Shown here in pieces: positions 48,801 through 63,835 of a stretch of DNA of 64,000 bases. Under the pieces are notes generated by a model. The model did no database searches, had not been told where the DNA came from, and was given only the letters and a program-made list of their open reading frames with translations. Made by a program: the position numbers and the translations under genes. Within the stretch, counting starts at the first letter, position 1; each line of letters starts with the position of its first letter. This DNA comes from Acestrorhynchus altus (lineage: Eukaryota > Chordata > Actinopteri > Characiformes > Acestrorhynchidae). The stretch spans positions 18,260,600 through 18,324,599 of the forward strand of contig CM067503.1 in assembly GCA_034509495.1 (NCBI GenBank). Reading direction: 5' to 3'.

Positions 48801-51800
48801 GCTCCACTTCCCATTCTACATACACACACAATCATACACCACAGAGTAGAATTCTTCTACACAATTACATAAAGAACAATTGAGTAACTAAAATGGCAGA
48901 CCCATCTTGTTTGGAGCATCTGTGTTTATATGTGTATTAGAGTATGGTAATATGCAGATATGTTTGATCTATGTCATAAATGTTGTAAATCTTAATTCTT
49001 TTGGGGAAAATGTTCTATGGACAGATGTGGCTCTGATAATGTGCGGATATGTGGTAATGGTAATATATGGATGTCTGTATATGACTGAAGTACTCTAAAA
49101 AATAGTCTCAGAGGTGGTATGCTCTCAAAGAAAGTAGTAGTTGTAAGTGAGGTACCTGGCTTGGAAGGTGAGGTGGTGTGTGATGTCTGGATCCACATTA
49201 AGCAGTGCCCGCTGCTGTCCATGGCCAGGGATGATCTGGCCCTCCCTTTGACCCAAACTTCGCTTCTCCACATGTACCAGTACAGCTTCAGGCAGATGAC
49301 TCCGCATCACAAACAGTGGACTGAAAGCAATCTGAGAGGAACATACACAATCAGACATACAAACAGTGCTCTCTGGAACACTTGGCTTGTTTAGATGTTA
49401 CTTTGGAAAGCGCTGATGATAAATTTTGGGGTGAGTATGCAGAAAATCCAGATTTTTTTTTTTTTTTTTTGTGACGATCGTATTTGTCCAGGTGTTGCAG
49501 CACAGTAGAATAGTGCACCGTCACTCAAGTGTGCTAAACGGTGCTCATGGTCAACAGGTAAAGTAATCATGCAAGCAGATTTGCAGATTTCTTGGTGTTC
49601 CAGACTTAAACTTGACCTCCAACAATCCTAAAAATGCCAGACAGAGTATTTAAAAAACAACTGAAATTCTGTATCCAACAACATTCTAACAATGACTGTG
49701 AACAAGTTACATCACTAACAAGCTGTACAGCTGGTGTCCAAACTGTTGAATAACGCTCCTATAAACCTCTCACTCTAAAATTGTACAAAACAAAAACAAT
49801 CATGTTATAAATGTTGAAGACAATGTTCCATCTGTTTCATTCTGTGTATATCTGTACTCACCACTCTTTGCTGCATATGAGTGTTGGGTTCCAGCGTTAT
49901 TATATTGCACCACACAGACACCAGGGAGCCTGATGAGGATGGGATCTAAGAAGAAAAGTGACAGGACTCTGAACACCACAATCACAAGCCAGATTTTAAT
50001 GGAAGTATATACACTGTACTTGGCACTGCCCGATGTGTACAAGGTCTCTAATTAAGGGTTGGGGGGGGTTGCAAATTTAAGATTCTCTCAACTCCTGGGT
50101 GGGATCCTATGATTCTGACACCAATGCACCAACCTGTAACACATGGTTGTTGTTTGCATCCATGTGTTTGAGACACACATCTTGAGACCATTCCTCATCC
50201 CCATGTGCTCGCACACACAGCTCGGTCACTTCTGCATCCTCCAGTACATACGAGGGCAACTTGCTCTCTGGCTCCACACAGGCTTGCAACTCGCGCACCT
50301 CAATCTGGCCTTCCAATCCAACAGTGTGCTGCACCAAACGGACCTCAATCGCCTCACTCAGGTAACTGCATACCACTTGCCTTCCACAGATGATAATCTG
50401 AGAGAAAAAGAGAAGAGGGGGCGGGCAAAAAAAATACGTAATGGGCATAATAATAGGGTTTTCACATGTTTATAAAGTGGTTTAAATGGTGTAAAAGTAC
50501 ATAGAAGTCACCATACAGGTCTGCACATCACTCTTTGGTCCAACAAAACCATCCAAAGACAGAAGATTAGGATTATTTTCATTTGTTGAAGTGAGCTCAG
50601 AATATACCTATCCATGCCACACACACACTTCTCACACCACACAGATAATAACAAAGCTCTAAGAGCTTCACAAATGCACACCAGGTCTTCTGCACTGGGT
50701 TGTAAATGCATCACACAAGTACATGGATGTGAACATGATAAAAGCGTTTTTGGGGTGTGGGTGACAAATACTTGGACACAATGCTGATAGGATGGAATGT
50801 GTGTGTTTGTGTGTGCGCTGAGCTTTCCACCCTATTATTGACAGAAACCACAGCACCACAATGGTTCAGCCTGCTACAGTCTAGAGAGGAAAAGGGCATG
50901 GTTTGTTTAGAATGATAGAATGAAGCAGTTCTCCTGATTCTTCTTCTCTAAGAGTCATGTCATTTTGGTTACTGGGCTGTGCTTAGGGTTTGATGTAGGA
51001 ACAGCAATTACAAGCCACAGTACTACTGTATAGATTCCAGTAGGTGTGCAACTGCCACCGTTTTGTGTGTGCAGTCATACGGAGAACAATATGCAGTAAG
51101 CTATCAATGTCCAAGCTGTGAATGAAGAATGAGGAACATAATGTAGAACCATATTTTTCAAGCATACGTTCCAGCCAGTTGCCTTAAGCTTTAAGCCTTT
51201 AGCAAGTGAAGGTACTGTATTTTAATGTCTGTGATACCCCTTCCTCCTTTGTTTTTCTGGCTGCAAAGTGTTTGTGGACACCATTTCTAATGAATAGGAC
51301 TTGAAAAGGATTCTCTGGGGCAGATAAACATTAATTGATTGGCACCAAACCTTATTACAGGTATGGGCTACAGCAGTATTTTCCAAACAGTCTTGGTGCC
51401 CCCATTACCTGCATATTTGGAGTATTACCTACCTTAAAACAGAAAAATGTACAGATCTGGGGGGAAACAGTGAAACACTAGTGTTATAAAGTCCCCCAGC
51501 ATTCTTTGGAATGATGGTGCTCCAGCTATTACTTCTGGGATGAATTGGGAACTAGGAATTAGATGAGGTTATGATTATCTAACATAATGACCACACTAAG
51601 GCCTGCTGTTGAATGCTGCGAAATCCTAACAGCATTGCTCCAAAGAAAAGCCTTCCCTACACGGGAGAGACAATTACTCCAACAAAGTTGGATACACTCT
51701 TCTTAAATACCTTTGATTTTAGAAAGCACAATGCATGACCAATTGTCCCAATACTTTTGTGCATATAGTGTGCATTCGGTTGTCTTTCCTCTCTATACTG

Positions 51801-54800
51801 TTTCTCACTGAATGTTCTGTTTGCACGTGAGGAGAGTAGAATAACAAGTATTTCAGTGACATTGTAGCCCTATTTGACCTTTTAAACATCAAACCAACCC
51901 ACGAATTGTTGAACATGCTAATATATTGAACATGCAAGGTTAAACACTTTACCAGCTTCCACATGGGGTCAATAGAGCAATAGGTGAAACAATCTGTAAC
52001 TTCTGTAACAATATGTCGTCTCTCCCCATTTTACCAAACCATGAGGGCCTAACAGCAACGTGAACTGAACGTTGACTTTTATATACTGTTACAAACCTAG
52101 TTTTCTGTGTTGTGAAGCTACATGTGCGAGTTTGTACATGTTTACAAGTGCTGTACCTGTTTTTGCACTCCGTTGAGCTGCAAGACTTTAATGATGAGTG
52201 AGGCAGTCTGGCCTTTTCTCTGGATGCTTCTGAGCAGAGTCCCCACGTTATCAATACTAAAGGGCTCTGACCAGCGCCAGTTACCCCAACCTTCAATGCA
52301 CACATGCAGAAGCTGCGGAGAACACACACATACAGATTTAGTTTAGTATTAGGATACGGTTACATGAGGGATAGGGTTGAGAGCGAGGGCTACAGTTGTA
52401 AAGTTCTTCAGAGGAGTGCTCTAGATTACTAGTTCATATTTTTTAATTCCCTGCACTGTTTAACTGCTCAGTCTTACATACTCATGCCAAACCTGTTAGA
52501 AAACCAGGTCATAATGGTGTTAATGGAGATCAGCTGTGCAGACACATCTGGTAGCATTTGTAATCTGCAGAGCAGAATAACACTCTTATAGCTCTCATCA
52601 TAAACTCCATCAATCACATTCTTTATCATCACCTTCAGCAAAACATTACTCGATCCCCGTGCAGAGTCCCCCCATATTGAAACCCTTTGACACAAATGCA
52701 CCCAAATGCATGATGGACTTTACAAAAAAAGAGGAGTCATAGAAAGAGGAGAGGAGCGTCAATTGAAATGCAGATGGCAGATGTACACTTGGGCTGTACC
52801 TAAATGTTCTGGACTGTAAAGCAAAACAAATCAGTGCAAGGGTCAGCATGGGAGGTGACCCAGCTCAGGGTGGAGAGCTGGCTTGAGCCATTCTCAATTT
52901 CGTCTTGTTTGAAGACAGATTCCATTTCAATAACATGACCAATGAAAAGCTGAATTCAATTTAGGGAGATCATCCTCCTCTAGAGAGCAAGAGAGTGGAA
53001 ATGACATAATTTTCCAGATCTCTGGGCTCTATTATTCCATAGGAAACGGTAAAGTGGTGCAAATGGTATGTGTGGAGCAAGCACTGTGCACCTCACCCAT
53101 GTGAGACCGGTTTGTTTATAGAACAAGCCATTCCATTGGCCCTGTGGCCAGGCCTGGCCCTGAGGAAGGTGCCATAACAGTGACCCTTTCCCTCACTTCA
53201 AACACCAGCTCAGTTGTGGGTTAACTCAGTCTGAAGACAAGCTATTCACAGACAACACTGAACTGGACATGTGGGAAAACAACTTAAAAGACACTTCGCC
53301 TGACAGAGGTTGAAGGGCTAAAAACAGCATCTCTGATTAAAACGCACAACATGCCCAGCTTGCCATCGTCCTTCAGACAATCAAACACAAGGAACACAAA
53401 TTAGGGCTTTATGAAGATCCTGAGATAGACCAATGCTTTATTCTCCAGGTATTAAACTTTATCTCAATTAATACAATGTAGGAAATCTGAAAATCAATCA
53501 TTGTAAAAAATGCACAAAATACCCTGTTGTGTAAATTATTGAGTATGAATTATTATCTGTATTTATATGTTGTCAGTGTGCAATTTGTACAGATGGGAAT
53601 CGTATAGGTTCTAGATAGATTTGGAAGAATCAGATTAACAGATTTTTCATTGCATGTGAGTTTGAGTTAAAACCAATACATCACAAAATATCATGAAACG
53701 TTCACAATGTAAATAATATAAAGTGGAGTGTTTGAGAAATACAGTTTTGAATATTTTTTTTTTTATACAAGAGGTTTTGGCACAGTAGACAGGTACTGAG
53801 TCCTGCTGGAAAACGAAGTCAGCATCTCCATGAAGCTTGTCAGCTGTGAAAACTTCACACTGGACTCTGTCCCTTTCCAATCCTTCTGGCTCTAGAAGCC
53901 TGGGTTGAGACTAGAACTCTTGATTTCCAAATAAAATGCAACATTGACTTTTAACAGGACTTTGGAGCACTGAGCAACGGTCCAGCTCTTTTTCTCCTTA
54001 GTCCAGGTGAGATGCTTCTGACTACTTCAGACGAACTGCTGCAGATGTAGCTCTTTTCCTGGACATGTTTGTGGCATCGGTGGCTCCAGCCTCAGTACAC
54101 TACTTATGAAACTCTCCAAAGTTCTTCAATTGACATTTCTTGTCAATCCTCTCAAGTCTATGGTCATCCCTGTTGCTTATGCACCTTCTGGTCAAATTTC
54201 TGATAAGGTGCTGATGATGACAAAAGTCAGGTCAGCAGTGTTCCCCATGATCTTTAAGTTGCTCAAATTGCTGGTTGTGTAAAGAACATATTAAATATGA
54301 AAGGCTATACTCATCACTAATAACCAAACAGCACCAGTTAAGTTCTAACACATTTAGTTATGTACTAATAAAGAGCAGAACGGTCATTTAGAAATGTTCA
54401 ATAAATAAAATGCAAAGCTTTAATAAAGCCCTAATTTGTGTTCCTTAAAATAAAGTTTCCACTGAAACCATTCCCCAGGTCTACAGTAAAACCAGCATTT
54501 ATAAAGTCAACAGTATACAATGCAGATAAAAAAAAAAGAAAAAAAACACAGCAGCTTGCCTCACACTGCTTGAAAGCATTAGTTTTTGGGCAAGGAGATG
54601 CATTCTGACCCCATTTTCTGAGCAATTCATGGCCAAACAGCTTGAACCAAAACACATTCTGCTCACTTCCACAGCTAAATGTGTTTTTAATTGTTTTTAA
54701 TCAGAACAGGAACTGTGGTTACACTGTAAAGGAAGCTCCGGTATGAATCATTTGATACTGCTCCTGTAAGTGACAATGTAGGCAATGTGTGCAGCAGTTA

Positions 54801-57800
54801 GCACCATGTCACATATTTCCTCAAATGTTAATCAGAAGACCACTTCAGGAATTATTTACCTACCGTAGACACAGTGACATGTTAAGCTAGTAACAAAGTG
54901 TTTGTTATGGAAAAAATATTTTCATAACCTTGTTTGTAGTCGTGTATTCACTTTCCAGCTCAGCTCAAACAAGAACATGATGTTTACTGGTCCAGAGGAC
55001 TCCATGAAAAGCATTTAGAAATGGATAAAAGTAACAATTAATGTATCTTCCTGTGTATGGTTAAGTGAGTAGAAAATAAACTAGTCTCCACATAAGCTTA
55101 ACATTATAGATGAAACATTCTTTTTCACATGTTCAACTTTATATTCAATTTTATAAGGTTTACTATGACACAGGATAGTAACCCCAAGACATTAGAGCTC
55201 TCAGGTAATATTTTACCAAGGTCTTAGATCGTAATTAGCTTGTTATGACTATGACTATGTTAGGAAAAGCAAGATGATGCAAATATCAAAGCTTTAAAAA
55301 CACTCTTGACTCTCTGAAACGTGTCGCAACAAATAACAGCCCTTGGCTCCTCTAAGCAGCTGCCTAGCACTTGCACTATGAAAAAAATGATGCCCACCAA
55401 ATAAGAGGGCAAGAAGAAATTAAGCAAATTATTTCAGTTCATAATGTTCATAATTCGCAGTTAAGAAAAAATGAGGCAAGTCAAGCCGAGTCTGTAAGAC
55501 GAAGAAATCCTATTAAAGAACAGGTTGTAGACTTGCTAGAAAGGCTTCCTAAAAGGCACGTTTTTATTCATACCAGTTATTTAACGATTGCCATGAAATG
55601 TATTTTTTTTTCTAATCTAAAACATGAGATCAGTGAAATTAAGCCCTTTTCCCCATGAATTTATTAGAACTATTAATGATTAATAGACTAGATCTCATTG
55701 CTCACAATATCTAAAACAGTCTTGCTTTAGAGTGGTGAACATAACTTTCCGTCACATCATGAGCTTAGTAATTAGTTAGTCAGTCAATCAGACAGGACAC
55801 ATTTTCCAGCTTTGATGCCTACATTATGCATATACACACACGATCTTTTACTGCTGAAGATCAGGTCAAAATGAGAGTCAGCTGCGGTTCCTTCATGCAA
55901 ACAAAGGCACAAAGGGTGAGGCATAGGTCTAAACGTTCTACAAAGGCAGCCCTCCCTTTTCTTGCTCTTTCACAAGATTAAAACAGTGAATCAACAAGAA
56001 AATAGTTTTATATCTGTGACCTGCACAGAGTTTTCTAGACTTGCTCCAGGTGATCTACTCAGTTTATTTAGGATGCTAATCTAATCAGGGCAGCTGTGGC
56101 CTGGTGTTCAGGGAACCAGCCTTGTGACTGGAAGGTGGTTGGTTGCTTTCTCTGAACTGAAGTGCCCTTCAGCAAGACTGCCCAGCTGCTCCTCGGGCAC
56201 TGGGGAAAGGCCTGCCAACCACTCTGGGCACATGTGCTCACTGGCCATAGTGTGTGAGTTCATTAGCATGTGTGCAAGGACAGTGGGTCTATGTGGATGT
56301 ATACATTTACATTTTAATAGCAGTAAGTCTTTAAAATGCTTAAACGTAGGTATTAGTGATAAAAGGTTTATAGATGTTTAAACCAGTGTAGGTTTCCCTT
56401 GATTGTTGAAGTGAGTGGTCTCCAAAGAGCTCTTCAAAACAGAAGGTTGCAGATGCAGAAGAGTCTGGGAAGGGATTTTGAATATACTGTAGTATCCAGG
56501 CCTATCAAATGCAGTCAGATGAAGAATATGTCAACACACAATCCCTAATAAATTATCATCATCATTTATTATGAATGTTTCTGAGGCCCTTAACTAATTT
56601 TTTCAGTCTTATAACTTCATTTCCAAACTTCTTCAATTGTACTATTATAAACAATACTACATAAGAAAGTTATAAACTATAAACTGTTATGAAGTTCAAG
56701 GAATGACAGAACAAATTTATGGAAAGGTATTGTCTGGATGTTCCAGATCATTCCCCATGTGTTCATACATGAGGGAAAATATTCCAGCCACTGTTTTTGC
56801 CAGAGCTCCATTCTGTACTAACAACAGAAGTGTTTAATTTGTAAGGAAAATGAATATAAACCAAGGAAGAATGAATTACTCAGAAATACTCATCATCAGC
56901 TGCAAGTGCAATGACTGGGTGTGTATGTGTGTGCGCATGTGCTCTGAAGGACATTGTTAGTTTGTGTGTGTTATTCTGAATATCATCTACAGTACTTTGG
57001 CAACTGCTACTGTGACTCAGATGATGCCCATTACTGAAGGACAGGCAGGAAGCAGCACATCCTCCTAAACTCTATCCAGACTCGAACAAATTCCTCCCCT
57101 CAGTCGCGGTCCTGGCGTAATCTGCGTTCCAGTGCTCTCAGAGGAACCGGTGCCTCACCACAGAGTTCACTGCCCCAGAACACTGCTCCTCTGCTAGGCA
57201 AATTAAAAGCAAACAGGCTTCTCTGCCTTGTTGTGTGCATATAGACAGGCTGAACAAGGAACAATGCTGTTGTTTGGGATGAAGACCAAGCCACGTATTT
57301 AATGAAAACCAGCTTCCACATACAGAGACAACAAAGACGGTCAATAGACAGAAGATGTGAACAAAGATATGTGGAACAGAGTGCCAGACCATGATTTCAG
57401 AATGCAGATAAGAGGGTATTGTCTGATTCTCTTTACACTCAGCATCAGACCAGACATTCATACACAGCATCAGCACCAAAATTAGGTGTGAAGGGAAGGT
57501 ATACGGGCAGTGCTGGGACTTGAACCCATCAGGAACTGTATGGAGGAAATGGGGGGCAAGCACAAGACAACACAACCCAACCAACCAAATTCTTGAAGGG
57601 CAGAAAGGGCATGAGTATGCAGAGCTCAGACAGTGGGAGGAGCAACTCTGTCAACTGCTGCTTCAAGGGGACAACAGGACAGGCAGCAGCACCAGACCAT
57701 AGCTCACATAGCACTCCAAGAATCCAGCCCAGAGCTGGAACAAAAAACCACAGCAAAACACAGTGACACATGTTTCTGCATCCATTTACACAGAGAAACA

Positions 57801-60800
57801 CCGCTGCTATTGAATATACTTATTCAGTTGTTTGGGTGACTGTGGGAAGACAACGCTGCCTCAGGAGCTAAAAAGCTCCCACTAATTGCAGATGGACATG
57901 CAGACATCAGGGCATGGCCTTATCAAAGCTGAATGATTCTGAACTTTAAAATTTAAGCACAACAAAGAAAGTCTAGAAGTAAAAAGGACACAGAAATATG
58001 GATCTGAATTAGAGCACGTTTACACTGTAAAGCCACGAATATTCCACACAATTTCATTCAAAATGGTCAGAAAGGTCACAGAGTGAGTGATTTAGTTGGG
58101 AAGGTCCTGATGGGAAGGTCCATTTCTCTTTCAGAGCAGATTATTTCAAACTGTTTGATAGAAACAAAAAATGCCCAGTTAAATTGATCTGATTTCAGTA
58201 ACATGGCTCTTGCCGTTACAAACTTTAATTTGCTCTGGTGAGTGTGAATGAGTGCGTTAGTGTGTGACTGTATAGCTACACGAATATCTGAATGCCCAAA
58301 TATGGACTCTGCAGATAAGAGAACTCCTCAGTCTTCATGGTAGGATGCGAAGAGTCAAATGTTTGGTAAGCAATATTTACATATTTACCAAGACTGGGTT
58401 CTATACCACTGTTATGATCTAGTACTTACCATCACATTTTAACCATGGTATAACATATGGAGTAGAACTGGTCCACCATACTTGAGCAGACACCACATAT
58501 GAACAAGTGACCACAAACCAGACCAACACCAAACAGAGAGTTTCATCTACATTTAAAATGAAAAAAAAAATATATATACTATTTTAATAAGTATGTTAAA
58601 CAGACATTAACAAGAGAAGAGATGATGTGAGCATGCTCAGATTGAAGCTTACTCATTTCCTTACTGTTAACAATTAAAGTTTATTTCAAACAAATTCTCC
58701 ACCCCCTGTCTGTCTTTCTCTTGCTCTCAAAGTGTTGGGTGGAAAATGCATTGGCAGACTGTCCTCCATTCCACATCCCTAAACCACACAAAGTGAAACA
58801 TGATCTTGTTCAGAAAAACACGGTTAGTGTTCCGGCATTCACACAGACAGTGGATGGAAAGAAAGAATGTGAGTTCAGAACAAAGGCAACAATGAGAAAA
58901 GGACACGAGTAAAATCCAGAGAGCATTTTCCTACTCAAACACACCTGATTCAATTTACCTGTTAATTGTAGATCAAGCAGGTGTGATAGAGCATGGAAAT
59001 CAGCAAACTGTCTCAATGGAAATAAAACAATTAGGAATTTCTGTGACACAGAGAGAGAGAGAGAGAGAGCGAAAGGGAGCGAGAGAGAGAGACAGACAGA
59101 CAGAATTGGTCACCCACCTGTGAGGATTTGTGAGATCTCCAACAGTACTGGTGGCTGTGGCCACTAGCTAACACCACACTTTCATCTGTGTCCACTTGGC
59201 CAAACCGGAGGGTCTCCTGAGTGTCATTACAGATCACATAGTGACTGAAGAGAAGCTCTTCTGCTGATGAATTCTGGTTCTTTACAACACACAAACACAC
59301 ACACACGTTAATGAAACAAACAAATGATTACAGAAGTAGCCATATACAATATACATTCATATATTATTCCCACATCAACCACCAAGAGCAGATTATACTT
59401 CTTTTTTTTTCAAACATTGATGGTGAAATTGTTATCTGACCATTATTAATTTGTACCCATAGCTACACAACAGGCCGATTTTTTTCTACTTACCCATGAG
59501 CACCACTCTGTTGTATGGCATACATATTAAGCCATGTTTTATTGAGGTAATTAACATCATCAAGCTGCTGAATTTAGGCCATTCTAACTCAAAATCACAC
59601 TTACAGCATTTAGCTCATATTCTTTACCACAGTATTTTACATTTGAATCATGTTAGGAGGAGAATGTGTAGGAGAACGTAATGTTATTGTATAGTGTTAC
59701 AGTGTACTAAGTGGTGTAGTGTGGTGTGTTTGTCCGGCAAGACTTTAAACCCTAGTCTTTGCTACAGGGAAGTCAGCATATTGTTGTTACACATTTAGCA
59801 ACACCAGCTAACCCCAGTCAGAACTGTTTGCTTTATACATGTATATTTTTGCACTATTTTTATTATACATTTGCCATTTCTTATACTTAATCTTATTTCC
59901 CCATCCACGTTTTAAGAAAGAAAAGAGTGCTGCAGATAAGCTATATTAATTATACTGGCAACTGCTTCACCCGTGTTGTGACCACTGTGCACTGAATGTA
60001 CCCTGTGTGTCTTAGACGCAGTTAAATAAATAAATCAGATCTTAGTCAGTCAGGCTGATTAACGTCCCCACATTACTACATATACTGAGCTCCAGACATG
60101 CTCTCAGACTCACACTGACTCACACGGCTGTGGTTAAACAGGGTCACCTTAGGATAATAGTGCTTTTGGTGATGACATACATATATACCAACTCTTGTGC
60201 AGAGACAAGAAGATGTAGAGAAGATGGATGGATGAATGGACAGATGGCAGTGCAGGCCACAAATCAACATAATTGTGTGGGCAGTTTCATTTTAAGATGT
60301 GAATATTTACATTTATTACATTTAGTTGATTCTCTTATCCACAGCAATTTACATTCAAATCATATTACACAAGCAGGTGAATGCAATATAGCCAAAGGAT
60401 TCGCATATTGTGTGTGCCCAGCCAGGGACTCAAACCCTTTTCTGGCAGGGGAATGGTAATGTTTTTAAACTACTGGGAACTTGATTGATTGTTAAGAAGT
60501 AAAATCTTGTAGATTTAGGTTTTGCAATGAATACTTTGAAGGTATTAATGAAAATCTAAGGAGTAAAAAGGACATTTACTGAGTAACAGTACAAGGAATA
60601 CAGTAGTACTTCCAAATTATAATAAAATCTTTAAATTGTTCTTAAGTAATGAAATTAAGTACAATCACATCTCAGTTTCACATCTGTTTGAGAATGTGAA
60701 TATTTTGCATCCCAAACTTGGGTACTATCCACCAAAACTATCAGCTTTTGAGTATGGATGGAGTATTCAGAGCATCTTCACAAAGATATTCAGAGTTAGG

Positions 60801-63754
60801 CTAGAGCTGGGCAATAAATCAATATTTATATAGATACTGGGATATAAACAGAGCTAAATATGAGCTAAGGTGATATTATTTAGATTTAAAGTTTATAAAT
60901 AAAGTTTGATTTCAATTTTCCAACCTCTGATCTCAGCTCTTGCTCTACTCTGCTCCCCACTACTCCTATCTGCACAGTCACATACACTATGGTGGGGACA
61001 TAAGTCTTGTTGTATAATATATAACACAATGGTTTCATGTGGTGTCTAATTTCTTTCATGTTTTGTATCATATTGTATATGGTTTATTGTCATTCATTGT
61101 TGGTCCATAAAGTCCAGCCCTATGTATAAATGCACATATATGTATAGTTAGAGAAACACTCACTCACTCACTCCTTTAATCCCCACAGAAGGACACAATG
61201 TTATTACAGTGTTATTACATTCTCACCTGTTTCCATGCCTGCAGTGCAGAATCCAGGGTATGTATTGCATGCTGCCCCACTGAAACTCGCACAGGCTCCA
61301 GCTGCAGCGTCAGCTGGTTGTGTGTATGTCGGGAGTGTGTGTATTTGCTAGTGCAATGGCCCTGCAGGCAAAAGGGTTGCAGCAGGGCTAAGAGGGTGAG
61401 GTTCCTGTAGTCCACCAGGTGGCAGTGGAGTTTGGACGAGAAGTGCAGTTCCTGGCCCAGCTGAGCACCATCGCTCCACTGCCACATAAATGCCTGCGGC
61501 TCCTGCACACAGACCACCCCGTACTCCTGCTCTGAAGGCAACTTCTTGTCAGACAGGAAGGGGCGCATCTGCTGTGATGGCACTGAAGAGAAACAAATCG
61601 GAAAATGGAACATCAGAACAACAGCACCTTCAAATGAATATAGCCATTCAGCACTGACGGATGACAAGTCATTCATTCTTAGTTCTCTACAGCAACGTGA
61701 ATAAAGACTTCAATACAATTAAAAAAACTGTATTGGATGCACTGGGCTAATACAATGTTATTGGGACAGTGGTGGATCAAAGGTTTGAGCACTGGTTTAC
61801 TACTGATGACAAGAAGCTGGTAAGTTAAATATCTAGAGCAAATATCTTGAGCAAACCCAGAGCTCTGCTATGGCTCCACTGGTGCCATAGTAGAAGCTGC
61901 CCACAGCATATGTTCTCACTGCATCCCGTGTTCTCACTCTCAGTGTGTGTGCTCAAGGCAGAGGTTAAATTCCACCTGTGTTCAACACAAATGGTAATTG
62001 TGGCTGTCTGTGCCTTTGTCTAAATATATTGAAGGCATTCAGATACTTTAGGTTGGATCCAAAGCTGACACAGATGTGCAAATACACTAGGATAGGATTA
62101 GCTGGAGCAGATAGACATGAACCTATTGGTACCTTGCCCTAATACCAAGCATGAGCTAGAGGGAGTATAAAGCCACCCAGCATTAAACCATGGAGAATTG
62201 GAAAAGGTGCGTCTCTGGAAAGATCCAGCTCCATCCAGTACTTTTAGGATAAGTTAGGGAATTGGGAAAGATCCAACAACCTGACCTCTCTAGGGGCTCC
62301 TGTCACTAAATGCAATCAATCCCTCACCAAATGTAGTAGAAAGCCTTCCATGGATAGACAGTGACTCCAACAAAAGCAGGCTAAACCTTTTAAATACCCT
62401 TGATTTCAGAAGAAACAAGAAATGAGCAGGTGTCCCAATACTTTTGTCCATGCTGCGTCTGACTTATTGTAAGCAGCACTGCTACACAGGCTACATCATT
62501 CATGAAAATAAATTCCCCCAGACAAACCAGACAATTGCCAATCCAATAGAAAAACAGCAAACTTGCTTTGACATCTTACTTCTACGTCTTGTAGAATTGG
62601 GTTGGGTAATTAGCACTCCAAACTTAGGAGGAAAATTGGAATAAAATTAAAGCTGAACTTTAAAGTTCAGTCATCAGGGACTCTGCAGTGAGCTCCATTC
62701 TACATGGAGCTTTTTGGAAGGCAGCTGCACAAGTAGAAGAAAACAAGAACAATACACAGTGATTAATTTCAATCACACTCTGTATTCCAGAAACAACACT
62801 ATTGCCACTGTATTGCAAGTGTGTTTAAAAGACCTGGACTGTATATAAATGGGTGAAATATAAGGAGTGAAAGGGGTGGAATGTGCATGTGTGCTACCTT
62901 TGCCCAGCTGCTCCAGGTGATGGCACAGCCGCACCTCTAGATGAGCCAGCCTAAGGGACACTCCGAGTGATGGCACAAACCACGGTGCAAAACAGGAGTC
63001 CACTCGTGTACATGCTGCAAGTGCTGTGGGAGATATCAGCTGATCACATGGCAACTGGGAACCAGACTCACTGTCTGAACTAGAGAACGAGAGAGAGAGT
63101 GAGTTTCAGAAAAATATTGTCACTGTCAAGCAAAAACCTACTTAACGTCCAATGAAAATCATTGTAAAAGGATTTTGTTCTAACATTTCTACTTGTCCAT
63201 TCATAATGAAGGTATGAAGAATGTAAAAAAACAGATTCATAATAAAAAAAATGAAAAACAGCCAATGTTGAGAATGATGGACTTATCTATTTTGGCAGAA
63301 GTATGCACATAACATCCATCAGATCAAGTGCTGTACAACACGACATGCACGAAAAGATATGACAAGAAAATCTGAGAAGGGGAGCGAGAGAAAGAGGTAA
63401 TTGAGGGTAAAGGAGGGAGTCCATTTGATCAAAGTAGGATGATCTTGAACATAAAGGAAATGTGGTGTTTGCAGTTCTAATGAAGTCTAATGAAATACAG
63501 ATGGGCTGCATATTTTGCTTTCTTTGCTGGATGGGGACTTTTTTTCTTCTTACATGTTTTCATATTCTTCCCTTCCACTACTCAGGGGCATTCGAAGCTA
63601 AACAGAATGCGGACAAAGCAGTACACAAACCCGCGTGAACAGGGATACTTGCACCCTAACAATATACCTATACAGCAAAAGAGCAATAAGGATGATTATA
63701 CTTGTCTTTTAAAATCTATACATACTCTAAAAAAAAAAAACATTCTTTTTTTTA

Positions 63755-63835
<81 letters not shown>

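Larger units (their letters stand above)
52313..59117. other. vps13b: Long vps13b intron (6.8 kb)
   Basis: No exon of any gene was found on either strand. It holds the TIR-bounded element at 53389-54446, a SINE at 56094-56280 and a GA-rich array at 59049-59103. The remainder is plain AT-rich sequence. It is the largest intron of the vps13b portion seen here. Confidence 0.7.
41037..61582 (-). other. vps13b: vps13b adaptor-binding (VAB-like) beta-rich region
   Basis: Exons across this span carry repeated beta-rich segments with conserved Asn-containing motifs, as expected for the VPS13 adaptor-binding domain: SHYVICNDTQETLRFGQ, FSPLFVMRSHLPEAVLVHVE and RMLIRNQCPKALLLKEN. Domain borders are inferred from position in the family and not computed. 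Confidence 0.55.

Noticed and set aside
50143..50475. 110-codon plus-strand frame
   Set aside because: Antisense to vps13b exon 50134-50397, which carries a clear family match on the minus strand.
57138..57801. Overlapping minus-strand frames of 148 and 90 codons in the long vps13b intron
   Set aside because: Low-complexity cysteine/leucine-rich translations without domain, splice context or start signal; not in frame with vps13b exons on either side.
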